A stretch of 64,000 nucleotides of DNA, from the NCBI GenBank assembly GCA_947247005.1, contig OX365946.1:51734734-51798733 (forward strand), in the 5' to 3' direction. Of the stretch, positions 37,001 to 52,000 are shown one piece after another. The translations under genes were made by a program, and so were the position numbers. Numbering within the stretch: the stretch's first letter is position 1; each line of letters begins with the position of its first letter. Below the pieces are notes generated by a model that did no database searches, had not been told where the DNA came from, and saw only the letters and a program-made list of their open reading frames with translations. This stretch comes from Spisula solida. Its lineage: Eukaryota > Mollusca > Bivalvia > Venerida > Mactridae.

Positions 37001-40000
37001 AACATGGGGGGATAAAGAGCAAGACAGTTTATATTAAATATTACCGGATAAATGGACGTAATCAGAAGTTTTAACCAATAGAAGTTAAAGATAGTCTTGG
37101 TCAATAACTTGTTTTGTTTTCATATTGTATTAAAATGTAGCAAGAGACTACGTGAATAATGGCAAGTTGACAAAATAATTGATTTATGTTTAGCTAGATG
37201 GACAATGTCAATACCATGGTCATAACCGGAAGCTCAGAATTAAAGCCGAACTAAATCAATATCAGGAATTTCATTGGACCCTTTAATTGATGTTTCCACA
37301 GTAATTCTCATGAATGTTATAAGTCTTTGAGTATAAAATTACAGTAACGTCCAAACACTTTTATTTTATTCTGTACAGTAAAATGGACAATCAGAGTAAC
37401 CATTAGGCGTATGTATGCCAGCAACAACTAATTCAATGATAGTTTTGAAGTCTCATTCAATGCCCTCATAGGAAATTATAATTTCAACCCCTTCCGGGGC
37501 TATTTATCAAAACTAAATATTCCAAATATGAGGGAAATGAAAAGACGACCCACATTGATGAAATATTGGGGCGGGATATATTTATTTTAAGGGTCAAGCA
37601 AACATTGATGTAAAGACACAAAAAACTTCTCGGTTCATTACAAACTTTTTTATTAGTGACGATTTTGAACATTACCTAGAAGATTACGAGTAAATCAAGG
37701 ACGCGAAGAGATATATCATCATCCTAAATTTGAGTTTTAACACTGAGCTTTTGATCTTGTTAAACATATTTCACGATTTTTTTAGTTACCTACGTCAATG
37801 GAACGATAAAAAGTCTTGGTTGCCGGGAAATGAATTAAGGTGCTAATCAACAAATTAGCTTAAAATATCCTAATTCGGTTGTCGACTTTTACCCAAAAAT
37901 TCTTTGAAGAGGGTGTAAGAATATTGATAGTATTACCATACATCATAGTAACAAGCCTTTACCTGACCAATACCATCAAAGATAATATTGTTAATAAGAT
38001 CAGTATCAAATATGGTCACATTTTCACACTTTGTCCAACAAGTCTTTGAAATCTCGGATTTAAAGCTTGGATTATGGAATACAAAGACTTATGGTCAAGG
38101 TTTATAACTGGTTACTGATTGTAATCTAATTGTAAGTACCTTGATGATGATAGCCCCGACAATGTGTGAAACTATGACAACATAAGTCAGTGAAATATTT
38201 CAAATAGTACTACTAGCATTAATATTAATATATCAGTGTCACAAAATGCCTTTCCTACTTCAACTGCTTCTAGTACTCAGTCAAACTTCAGCAAAAACTC
38301 CAAATAAATGTACATTGGCAAAAACTAATAATTTTATGTAACTTTTGGGGGGGGGGGGAGTGGATTTAATTTTATTGATAAAGCACATATCAATTTTACA
38401 TACAGGACTGTCATGAAAATTTAATTTAAACAATGAACTATCCATGCCTTTTGTGATGCTTATAACAAGTAACATTGTTTAATTAACAATTTAGAAGAAA
38501 TTCAATAAATGGCCGTCCAAATATATAAAACATCGTTTTTTTACGGTTAAACACCAACTTACGAAATCGGTAATTTATTGTCAGTCAGCTTCGGAATTTG
38601 TACGATAGTCACGATCTGCCAAAAACCAATTATACAATTGTCCAATAAAACTGCAGACGTATGATTCAATCCTCATTTATATTCGTATTTGGTACATTTA
38701 CAGACGGAAATTAAATTCTTAAGATTCCCGTTTTCACACTTTTAATCCAATAGCCAAATGGTACGTGCAAAATCTCATAATTTAGACATTTCTGATCCAT
38801 TATACATGTATTCTCTCATTGATTAGTATCACATTAATCTTGTGCTTCATTTTAGGTTTTACGAAGATAACAGGTTGCACTAACAGTGAGGGTAAATGTC
38901 AGATTTTATCATGTTTTAGACACATATGGATCAAAATTTAGACACCTTCTTTTCCTAAAAATGTTTATAAATACTTCGGCTCAATTAACCTTATTTTAAA
39001 TTTGTGGCACTTTTCATAATAAATGCTTCTACGAAAACTTTATCCTAGGCCAAGTTTTACCTTTTATAGTCCAGAGCAGGTGTTTCCCATTTTCATCAAT
39101 TTAAGGTCTGATACCCTTATTTCAACCGTGGACAAGTTTACCTATTTCCAATCAGGGCAGGTGTTTCCCATTGTCATTGACTTAAGGCCCGAGATAACTA
39201 TTTATTTCAGACGCAGCAAAGCAGTTAAGTACCCAAAACAAGGTTATATAAGGTTCTGACTAAGTGAGTACAAATATGGACATATGTATACTAAATGTAT
39301 GGTATTATTGTATTATATACTTACCACAGAGAGGGTAGGGAGCTTCATCAGGTCCGAGTCGTACCCATAACTGATAGTCGTCCTTTACATCTGTGTTCTG
39401 AAATATATAAATACATTCACTTATAATAACAAGAATATTCAACCAATACGGTACTGGTACTCACAGCTGCAAGAGACACTGACACAGCAAATGATACATA
39501 TTCTTGCTTATGTTGGCATTCTGTGGCCGTGGTTGACAATGCTGTAATGGGTATAAGAATAATAGTGTGACAGACTTACTTTCCTACCTACAGGCAATAT
39601 AACACATGTATTGAGGTTGCATTCCATGTAGACAGTTCAAACATTGTACACTACATTCACCAGGTAAATTTGGATTTTTGTCAAGTCAGCAAATTTTACA
39701 GTTCAGAATACACTATAGACAGAAAACAATAAATTTCATGATTATCCATAATTGCATTCTCAGCGATTTATTTGAATCATAATTAGAGATTTTTTAAAAA
39801 TTTGCATGGTCAGCAATTTCTTTATGAGATAATTATGGCATTTCTTTACCAATGGGTCCTCTAATTATAATAAATACCCTTAAAAACTTAAATTCCAACC
39901 ATTAATTTTTGTGCCACCTGACACACACATTCCTTAAAATGACCCCTCTAAGTGTAAGGGGTAAGTGGTATTAGATACCCATTTACTCTATATAGTCCAG

Positions 40001-43000
40001 AGAATTTGACACGACTCTCGACCTTTAAATTAGCATAATTTAACAGTAACTGATATAGTGTCTATAATTATAACTCCGGCTGTATGTTTTCATAAGCGGA
40101 GAGTATCACGAAGATGCTCGAGGTGTAATACCAAAACAAATCTAAAGAACCGATATTGCACGATTTGCTCGCGGAAATTAATATATTCAACACAATTACC
40201 TTGTAATATATTCATGCATAAAGGTCAGGATCATGTCAAATTCTCTGTGCTATACAATCTGTGCCTCAGATCTAATGACAAATTTCACTGATGTTTACAT
40301 TTTAATTAATTAAACAAACTATTAAATGGATCCTCTTATTTGTCAATGTCCGCTCAGATTACATCTATCAAACTGGTCAGTGTCATATATAGCAACACGT
40401 GGACACTGTCCAAACATGTGGCTTGGGCATTAATTTATTACAGTACATTTGTATTTGAAACATCAGATTATGTGGATATAAATACATAAAGAGATTTACG
40501 CATACACATTGATGTATTAGTACAAATATATTTAATTCCATCATTTAAATTATTCCTTTCATAAGGTGTTATAATGACCTGATTAATAAAACCATGCAGT
40601 TAATGACCCAATTATTAAAATCATGTAGTTATAAAAGGTGACATATTTGTATGAAATATTCCAAAAAGCCACATTTTTGGTCTCCTGACAGAATTCTGAC
40701 TGAAGGGTAAATTTAAAGGTATTTTGGACATGGTGTGAGAAAATCCAGTGCAAAATTATCCAAATGACTCGTTGGATGTCATACCTTATAGTGAAAGCCC
40801 TGGCCCTGGGTGAACTACACCCTAAGCCCCTTAGATATTCTTTGAAAGATAGGGGCCAGAGGGTAAAACATGCAAAAACACTTGACCATGCATTTACATG
40901 AACACAACTAGACCAAGTCGCAGTACGGGCAATATTGAGTTACGAGTATATGAAGCTATCAACTACAGTAGTATAACAATAATGAGATATGTCAAGTGAA
41001 GCTGTTTGCACTTACCATACACCTTCATTGTCCTCAAACCCTAATATCACTACTCTATCATAGTGTAGGTCAGTTGGTCAGTAGTTAATGGGTCCAGTGG
41101 TCATTCAAGCTCAAATACTTAACCTGGTCACAATTCTACGTCTATACCTTACAGTAATGTGTCCATGTGATGTCCACTTGTTTTTTAGTACATTTAACCG
41201 CCAAGTACTTTGATTTGACAAGATAGTAGTTTTTGCCGGCAAGTATAATTTACTGTAGAAAGTTACTATAATTAATGGATTTTAGACGAGACAGTTCAGT
41301 CGTTTGCATGTCGGTGCAATTAGGATATCAGTCAAAAAGAGACTTTAACTTAAAAAAACATATTTCATTCTCTTGTTTAATAAGTAATACCAATTTTGTT
41401 TACTGTAATCTTTGAGTCAAAAATGCAGCACAACATGATTTGTTTTTTATTGTGAAAGACAAAATAAATTAAGTTAAACAATGTCGAACAAGAACGAGTT
41501 TCAAATACCACAGTGTATAAATGAGTCAACTTCCGATTATCGCAATAAGGCATACACATTGAATTGTATAGTCTTCCAATAAGTCATACAGTGAACGAAA
41601 GTCACAGATGTTTTTGCTCACAAAAAGTGATACAAGTTGAATTGTATAGTATCCCAATAAGTCATACAGTAATTAGGTTTATACACTGTGAATACCAGTA
41701 AAAGATGAACTATGAAGCTTGGTAACCCAACCAAACTTTACAACTCATCTAAACTTCGCAACTTGGATACGGACAAAATCCCCGGACATATCCCCATCAT
41801 TCATCTGCGACTGAATGTAGACAAGAGGCTTCAAAGCAGCATTAAAAACTAACTCAAATCTAAATGATGACAAATTCTTATATGATGATGCTAGTTTGTT
41901 ATAAAGACGCATTATCCTTCATAATAACATGTTACATTTTTATGATGTTTCATTTTATAATATTACATACCAGAATATGCATGTACGGGTTTATTTTATG
42001 TAACTTTTCAACAGGTTAAATGAGAACTTAACAAAGCATGAATGTGAATCCACACTCATGACAGATTATATTGTTATAACAATAATTGAGCTGTTTTTAT
42101 ATTTACCAAAATATACATCATAAAAACATCAAAGATTTTCCCACATCGTTAAACCAAAACCTTAACTTGCTAGCAAATACGTACAGTGACAATCATATAT
42201 AAACAAACAGAAATATAAATGACAGGTCTAGCATCATTCTGGACACAATCTGCCTCAAAACTACTTTTAAGTAGAGTATTGTTTGTGTAGCGAAAGTCCT
42301 TAAAGTCAATCATCAGCAAGTGACACTACAATATAAATCATAGATTGTCAAGTTGCATATAACTCAGGTGTACTTCGATCTGATTCTTACCTAGCCCCTC
42401 AGCCCCTTTTTTGTCTAACCCTAATTTTGACATCACATTTGTTTACACTACAGACAACCCTAACTGACATCAATGCATTGAAATAATGACAACTTTATTG
42501 GATCTGTGAACAGATATGACACTTGAACAGGGACTGTTAAACAAATATTATATTCCCTAAACATGCTTGCTTTACAACCGATTACCAATAAAATAATAAA
42601 TGTTTATAGGTCCGAATTTTCACCAAATGGTACCTTATTAGTAAAATTATTACATGCCTACACCATAATCTCGCTAATGGCACTTTTATGATTAAGTCAA
42701 TTTAAGTAAATTTCATATATTGATTATTTGCTAGTTAATTCAGTTTTAATTACCACCTAAAATCTAGAGTAAAACAACAAAAGATTACTTCTGACATACT
42801 AAACATATTTACAGATGTACCATAGCCTGGAATATCGCAATCAGAAATCCAAAGTCCAAGTCAAACAAGTGAATTCATAAAATTTTGTCCCAGTAAAGTT
42901 TCCCACGATTAAATTGTTCATATTCAGTACTATATATATAGCATACAAGTACAAGTTAAAATTGTATTGGTAGGCAACTTACATTGACAATAGCCTGGAA

Positions 43001-46000
43001 CAGTATAAACAGTTACTGTAGTGAACTAAAATAGTAACATTACTCATTATTTACCAGCCTTCTATAATTGTCTTTTTAATGCATTAAAACTAACTTGACT
43101 AAACCTTATTCATAATCAAAATTAAGAATAAAAGTATTATTAAATCAAGACCATGTTGACTAATTTGCTCTTTGTTGAACACTAATAATAAGAGACACCC
43201 TAAATAAAATATTTGTTTAAAGGTTCCCAATGTTGGTCATCTTAGGGTTAACCGTCCATCATTTTTACATAAATGTTTAATTGGATCAATGTGATAATAT
43301 AAATATCATACCTTTCAAGAATTTTTCATGACGTCAGAATTTGTAAGTGCGGAAAAATTTCTCTAATATAGTTATTTCTCATCAATATTTTCGTGAATTT
43401 ATATCAACCTCTCCTTAGTCCAGGGTGGAATTCTATGATCTGAACACACATTATTTAAGATCAAAGATCAATCAATAAAAATTTAATGATAGTTTTTTAA
43501 TGAACTTAACATAGAATGTATTTGACCATATTTTGGTGACTGGTACTGTAAGTCACAATTATTACTCAATGGTTATATTAAGCCGAATGATGTATAAGTA
43601 TATGTGTAATTTATAGATTAAATATGATTGTTACGTCCATTGCCACATTTTTATCAGATCTGTTTGTTTTATGTACACAGACAAGCAGACAGATAGTTTT
43701 AACCTTACATGTGCATAAACATTCACTTTTATCTTGATTAAATGTATTTATATCAATTTGGCAATCAACGGGCAGATTATTGTGTAATGAAAACAAATAA
43801 AGTCATAATGAAAAGGAGATAATTTCAGCTGTAAATGAAAGGGAGATAATTTCAATGGTAAATGAAAGGGAGATAATTTTAGTCAGGAAATGGAGGGGAT
43901 GTAATTTCAGGGGTAAATAATGGGAGAACATTTCAGTGGTAAATGAAAGGGAGATAATTCCAGTAGTTAATCAATAGGATATATCAGTAGTAAATGAAAG
44001 GGAGATAATTTCAGTAGTTAATAAAATGGGATATAATATCAGTAGTAAATAAAGGGATATTTAGTTTACTGCTCTAAAATATATAGTTACTGTTAATAAC
44101 ATGATGAGAAGCCCGCATACTAAATGATCAGACCATTAATTATAAATACATCACATATTTATAAGTTCATGCATTTCATATTTTTGATATGCAAAAATAA
44201 ATAAACCAACAACATAACTTACGTTAATGTTGAGTTCGTGCAGACATGATGTGACGATATTAACTACATTGGTGATCGGCTCTACCTCTACATGGCACGC
44301 CTGAAATATACAATATAAATATTTAACAACAATTTTTATACTTTTTGTTAATACAATTAAGATTATCTATAACGAGAGTGCGGTGGTGGCGCTAAATCAC
44401 TCAAAACAATCAATTGCTTCGCTTTTTTTACGTAATTTTAATAATCGTATTAAAGATACTAATCATGTCCCTAATAAGCATAAAGTTAAACACACAAATT
44501 CAAGTAGCATTTATAAATTCAAATTTACTTCAGTATAATCCGAGTTCTTTGACGATGGCGATCCCATCTTATACATGTATATTCCAAAATATTACACAGA
44601 AAATATTCTGAAAATTCACACAAATCACTATAGATCACTTCTTCATCAATTAAAACATATCCATATCAACTCTCTTTAAACAACATATATCCATGAAAAA
44701 ATCCTTGTGATTTAAGCAATTAAACATTTGATATTAAGTAAATAATGTCCTCAACCCTCTATATATATCAATATTGTTGTTATATATCAATAACTACAAA
44801 AACAAGTCTTAGTGGAGTTCACAAGCAAAAAGTAAAACAAGGAATACAAAACAATCTACAGAGACTTTCATGTATGGTTGACATTTTGTCTAGTGATGAT
44901 TATAGTACAATTAACATCAAATACATGACTTGATTAATTCAATCAACATCAAATACATGACTTGATTTATTCAATCAAGACAGACAATACTCAAGTATTT
45001 CATGTATTCAAACAATTAACATTAATTGCATGATCTCACTATATCTCAAAAGTGTGACAAACTGCAAGTAATTGAAATGCTATGTACCAAGTGTGATAAA
45101 CAAATTCTTCACTGTGAAGGGATCATTTTACAGGTAGCATGTTTTAATACTTCATCATGTAAATAATTATATCATATTTTAGTGACTGGTATGTATTTAC
45201 ATGTATTACTAAAGTATTTCATATTTTAACATATCTCAGTTTTCATTTATTATGATTATGATATGTGTTGCTTGCAATTTAATATGAGTGTAGCCTCACT
45301 TGTATGTATTTAATGTTATTTACCTCATATTTACATGTAAATGTATTGAATGAAATAAAGGTATAACAATTGTTACAGTATAAAGTTAAATTAATACTCA
45401 GCACATTATATGTGTGACTGTGTGAAATGAAATATATGAAAAAACTAAGAGATACAAAATACACATACAAAGTGACTTGTACATCATGTAGATGCATGTA
45501 CACACCATTGTGCTGATTATAAATATTTCTTTCAAGCACACAAAATGGTTTGTGATGTTTTTATGATTTCTGTGCTCGGCTGTTTAAGTTGAGTGCTGCC
45601 TTCCCTGTTGGATGATCTATTATCTTCTTGGAAGATTAAGTTGATACAATAGAAGACAATGTATGATACATACCCTATCACTATCTCTGTGATGTACGTC
45701 TAACATCAATGTTTTAGGTAACAACTTCTCACGTTCTTCATGTATTTGTCTGAAATTTAAGATAAGATTTATTTTGTATTGGCAAAACAAACAAACAAGT
45801 AAACTAAAGCTAATGAGAGTTTTTGAACCTACTTCAATATTTATTAATATACTGTGCATAGCATGAACTGTTTGTATAATGGCGACGGGCAACCCTTTTT
45901 TTTAACTTTTTGATATCTAAATCCCCACCCTGGAGACAATGCTTACTGTCTTAATCCCCACCCTGGATACAATGCTTACAGTCTAAATTCCCATTGACAT

Positions 46001-49000
46001 ATTGCTTTGATACTTTGCATACTTGTGAATGCAAATCCTACTATAACAAGTCTATTCCCGGGGCTCAGAGTCAATAAGGTTTTCAAATTACCGCCTGTTG
46101 GGAAGATTTGTCTGTCTAATTCCCCTTGTATCCTCCCTCCCCCTGTGGACATAATATTGACTGATGCATAATGTTCATTGTAGAGACATCATTGACAGGG
46201 CTGTCAATATTCCAGAATTATCCAGAATTCCGGATTTATCCATTCTGATTTTAAAAGTTATTTGATGACAATATCTCAAGAAATGGCAAAGTTATGGTTA
46301 ATTTAATCTGCTCTGAAATATTTTATTCAATTGAAACTTGATTTAAATATGGAAACAATGTGGATGAAGACCTCTTGTTTCGTACTAATAGTCAGCCGTG
46401 TATGATATTCAGGATTTTTGATTTGGCTCTGTTGAAACCCCTGCATCAAAAAATCCAGGGTACTGTTTTACTAACATCCTGTAAGTTTTTCCTATGTTTG
46501 CATATAAATATGTCACTAATGCTAATCCTTAAGTGGGTTCCGCAAAATATTTGTCAGTTTTTACGTAAACACATGTGAAAACATCATAACTTTTCAATGG
46601 AAGCAAGGAAAACAGTACACTTGATTTCAAGCCAGGCGACTTATAATGAGAAGTGTTTTGTATATCTCAGGGATTCTGTGTAAAGTCACATATTTTCGTG
46701 GGTATCTAATTTCGTGGATTTAGATAAAATTACATTTTTGCAGGGTTGTAAATTTGTGGACTACAAAATATGGAAGGGTTATCCTATATTCCATATTTTG
46801 AAGGTCGATTAATAATGGGATTATATTTCCTCGCCGAGTTTAACATCGAAATCAACGAAAATTTAACTCCCTCGAAAAATAATGATTTTACAGTTATGCA
46901 TAGTGCAGAAGACGAGTTATTTAGCAGACCTATTGACACCAACTATGGTTGAGTTGACACCCACCAAATACATGTATATCCTTAACCACATAGACACAAG
47001 CATTACGTAACGCTCAATCATGCAGATAGTGCAATGCATTTCACATAAATAGTATACAGCAAACATTTGGCATGTGCATTATGATAATGCAGATCTCAAG
47101 TACTTTGCATATGCATGAAAATAAACTGAATAAATTCATTGAATGGTTCAATTGCAGCGGATTTGAATTAATTTTATTGGAGCTATATGTATACATCATT
47201 TAAATGTTTACTTATTGCCCTCGTCCCATTCTATCACAAAATACAATATGCAACATGATTTCTCTCATTCATTCATACAGTGCCTGTGGCCGATTGGTCT
47301 AGAAATACGCCATGGGAGCAGGGGTCAAATGTTTGAATGTCGGGTAGGGTAATCTGATATAAGGCAAGTTGGTGAGCTGCCGGATAGTCAAACAAGAGAA
47401 CCTGTCCCGTAGGCCTATTTGCCATTTTAAAGGTTCAACTTGGGAAATTAGTGTTTTTAGAATGTATGTGACTCATAAGTCAAAGTGATTGGCCCATTTA
47501 AACAGGGATGACAATAACTAACACTCTTTACATTTATTTCAAAATCACTCCAGACCACTTTGCATTTAAAACAACCTCAGTAATGACAAAATCTACAAGC
47601 GCTCATTTGCTATTTTACTTCAACTTTTTAAGAGCAAATCACTGAGATCACCAAAGCTTGCATAGTCTCAGATGTTTAGGACATGGATATCCATTGAGGT
47701 GATAATGTAAGTCATGGCACTTACTCGCTAAATTTGTTCAACCACGTCTCTTTGAGCTCGACACTTTTGAAAGTAGCGACATAATTTGTGGTAGGCCAAC
47801 CAATGACGAATGACTTCTCTGTGGGTCGTGTTAACTCTGTGATGTCATCAATACAATCAGCAATCCATAACTCACAGACCCGTATTCGATGCTTCAACTT
47901 GAACGTTGTGTTGGATCTGAAAATAGATGATGTCAAAGTCAAAGGTTGACATAAACATAAAACATAATCAAGACATCCTAAACATAATCATAACCATGAT
48001 ATTTTATTTTGAATACCAAATGGGTCATAACTCCTGTAAAATGCAGGACAGAGTTATGTGTTTTGCTTTACCGAGTCACGTATTGATGGTGGACAAGTGT
48101 TGCAAGTTTGTTTTAAAGCAATAGCTTTAATAGTCTAGGAGAAAGTTCACCTATATATAAAACTTAACCAGACGACACTTGTCACTGACATCAATCAAGT
48201 GATGACTTATCTTTTTTTTTAAAAAATGGCTAAAAAATCATTTAAGTACTTGAAAATTATCTAGAAAATACAACCACAAAAAAATCAGACTTATTTATAG
48301 AAGCTTTGATATCTCAATTTATGGTCATACAAATGTAGCCAATTTATCCGTGAATACATACAAATACCTTTATGACCATTTATGAAAATACATTGCAAGA
48401 AATTCAAACAAATTAGAGCCAAGTATTTTGAAAAGTAACCATAGTTATATTACATTAACTTCATTATTACAAAACACAATGTAGGTTACATAATAAGATC
48501 CAATTTTGTAATATTTTCAACGTAGAGATGAAAGGACATGAAAAGCATGCTGCTCCCAACAACCACAATTACCAGCCATTTTATTGAGAAAATTACATGA
48601 ATACAATAATAGGCCTCATCAAATAACAGCAAAATGTCTATTGTAGCGTTAAAAACCTTATATACACCTATTTCACTGACTTTTACCAAAAACTTGTTAA
48701 GTCAGGTTTATTTATACATATACAATAATATTTGTACAGAAATATCTGGGAAAAGTTATGATGACCTCATGCGTGATTCACACAATTCATTCCCACGTAT
48801 CCAATAATTCTCCCACATATCCCATAATTCAACAGAGACAGGAACAGGAAATGCATCACACAGTCATCAAGATTTACCAACTAAAGTACAAATCTATTAA
48901 AAAATCAACTTATCATTGATAATCGTTTAATTGTAAGTGCACATTTCAAACAATATTTGAGGTTTTGTCGTAGATACCAATCATAGGGAACACCCAAGTT

Positions 49001-52000
49001 ACCACAAGGTCTGCCAAAGCCCTTGAGTCAAGAGTCAAGATATGCAAGCACTATTAATACTACTTCCCATTGTTAAAACTGCCTGTATACAAATAGTGCT
49101 ATATTTCCTTAATTAATAGTACACCGAGTCATGATTCTGTTTGATGGTATTGTGCCTTAAATTATACAAGCAGGCACCTCTACAAGACGATTGCACTTTA
49201 TGCTGTGGTTTATAATTGAACACATCAAGTAGGTGCAAACTCAGCAGTAAGGAAGTGCAAATTGCAAATATATGAACAACAGCTGAAAGATGAAATGTTA
49301 ATAAAGATTTCCTTGAGCAAGCAGATCACCTTTTCAGTAAGTACTTCAGCAAACAAGGACAACACCAAAACAGGGACATCCATCAGCACCACTCATCGAC
49401 AAACAAGTACACCCATTGGCAAAGAAGAGCATTCATTGGTACATTGCAAAACAATAAATCTAACACAACCAGCGGTTTCAGCTATATACACGGTGTGCAC
49501 AAACTACCGATAAAACACAGCTACGGCTGAATAACTTCAAGCTTCAATAAACCCTTCAGAGGAAGAAATAGTGCTGTGGTCTTTATCTTGATGTGTCGTC
49601 AAATTTAAAATTTTAGCTATGTTAAAATTGAAATAATGAACCTATGTTTTATCATAGAATAAAGCATAGTCACTTGTTAGGATGCATACATTAAATTTTA
49701 ATTACTACGCATCCGAACTCGTGACTGTGCTTTATCCTACAATAAAACACAGGTACATATTCATTATTTCTTGAATAAAAACAACCATTGGCAAAGAACA
49801 TTCATTGGTACATTGCAAAGCAATCTCAGTCTCATACCCTCGTGGCGATGGATAACATCAGGAATGAGGTGTCGAGAGTGATTAATATAAGTTTGAAAAA
49901 CTTGTTTCACAATCGACCTTAAATAAATTAGTATAAACTAAAGACCAAAATGTCTAGCACATGAAACATGAACTTACTTTTGTTTGGCGACCAACAATAG
50001 ATCACTGAAGAGGAAGAGGTATCGATCCTGTGTCTGCATACCCTGTAAATATCGGAGTATAACTGCATCAGATAGGTGTTATAACGGTAATAGAAACGTC
50101 GTTACAATCAGTAATATACAGTAAGAGTAAGGGACATGATCTGATCAATGATTTTACTACATGCAAACTGAATATGTCTCTACATATATTGATAGTGGGA
50201 GGTTGAAAGTTTGCATCCCGGAGCAGAGGTCTATTCAGACATGGCTGGTTGATGAGCTGGCAGCTAGTTAAATATTCCTTACCTTGAGCCATCTGTCGGC
50301 AATGAGTAGAGTTAACTTTTTCTGGTTACCATAAAGGTTAACCTATGGATAACTTTGTCCAAACTTTTTTTACAAGTGGGTTTTGACAAAGTTATCTAGA
50401 ATTCGACAAAGTTACCCAAAAGTAAGACTTATATTTAACCAATATTTAACCACTGAATAACTTTAACCAACATTTATACAATTAAGTGCAGCCTGTGCAG
50501 GTGGCTGGCGTTTAAACAAGGTAGGCGTCTGATGCAAATGAGCTCTGATAGAAGTGTCTCCTAAGGCTAAGCCAATTTGATTGGCCATTTAAATATACTA
50601 GATGGTGGCACTATATAGATCATCAACTTCAATAAGAATGGTATTGTATACTTACTCTGGAGAACTCCACAATGCCTTCCATCAAGTACTGTCTGTTGAA
50701 GTTATTATTTTGCTTCGAGGGCCGAGAAAATTCCAAATCTTTCTTCCCCATTGTTGCTGAATGAGATCTATAAAATAGAATAAAATTGACATTGAAACAA
50801 TGTATCAATAAATTTTCCAATTGCTTATATTTAAGGGAGGCGGACAGGTGGAGGGTTAAGGGAGGCTGCAGACAGGATGGTGTAGGGTTAAGGGGGGAGG
50901 GTAGTTAAGAGTTAAGGGAGGCAGAGTGGTTGTGGGTTATGGGAGGCAGAGTGGGGGGAGGGTTAAGGGAGAAAGGGTGGGCAGTGAGCTAAAGTGCTGA
51001 CTCCTGATTCAAAGGTTGTGGGTTTAACTCCTGCTGTCTGGAATCAAAATTTGGCCTTCATGATCCCATATACAGGTGCAATATATACTAGTTAAATCTA
51101 GTAATCCAGAAAGCAGTCAATTAAACGATTGCTATTAGTTGCAAGAACTTCTTAAGCAATCAATGTAATAAAATAAATAAGCTTTAAACTTTTACAGCTT
51201 ATAATAAAGACATTTCAAACATGCTTATTTTAAAAATAAATACGGTACTTAAACTAGAACAAAGTTTGAGGGATAAACTTGGGTAAACTTGGCACCAGAA
51301 TGTTGGCAAAATAAAACATCAATTATTTTCGTCAAAAAAATTACTCAAGATGTTATATAATTTATCAACAAATTTATGTCAACAAGGTTTCAGTAACTTT
51401 CAGTGGTCGACGATGTTAGCAAATACTGTAGTCACATAAGCTTTTAATAACATTTCACTGTATCCACATTGTGAAATTTTCTGGGTCATTATTTGAGTTT
51501 ATGGTAATTCTAAATTGTAATTAAATGATTATAACCTAGTCATACTGTATTTAAGGAGTGTTATAGATGTCTTATGTTTATCAGTTACAGCCTTTTACGC
51601 TAAGTGTCATTTAAAAATGACTAAAACGGAAATATTTCAGTTTCTACATGATAATTCATTTAGGTTTGGCTAATTTTAGCAGGTTCAACAGCCGCACTGA
51701 CTGGTACAGAGTCTAAGGTACATATATGTGGTTATATCTTTCATTAGGATTCAACATGCATAAAGTGTGCTATATGTCAAGCATAATTTATTCAATGACA
51801 TGTTATTAGATTAGACTGATCATTGAAATATGTTATGTTTTAAACAAACTTATTTTCTTGACACTTAATACATATTCTGCTTTTTTAACCTGTTATATAT
51901 AGCACAGATAATTTGACCTGATCCTAACTTTTATGCATGCATATGTGATGAACATATAAATTTACGCGAGCAAATCGTGCAGTATCGGTCCTTTAGATTT

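Larger units (their letters stand above)
30126..39324 (-). other. ARHGAP20-like: 9.2-kb intron 7 of the RhoGAP gene
   Basis: AT-rich throughout (31550-31930 extremely so). Contains the minisatellite at 33084, SINE-like pieces at 33730 and 35118, the fold-back element at 34874, the hammerhead-like motif at 36012, a G run at 38347-38359, and a two-copy repeat at about 39048-39215 (GCAGGTGTTTCCCATT). A hairpin GATCTCTTT/AAAGAGAGATC lies at 32091-32113. No further exon recognised. Confidence 0.45.

Noticed and set aside
40058..40291. Short open frame with two CxxC pairs (RRCSRCN..RYCTICS) that looks like a zinc ribbon
   Set aside because: Only 77 codons, intronic, no matching splice sites or neighbours; cysteine pairs alone are likely chance.
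50834..50990. Interstitial telomere repeat (GGGTTAAGGG words)
   Set aside because: Units are irregular and not TTAGGG-periodic.
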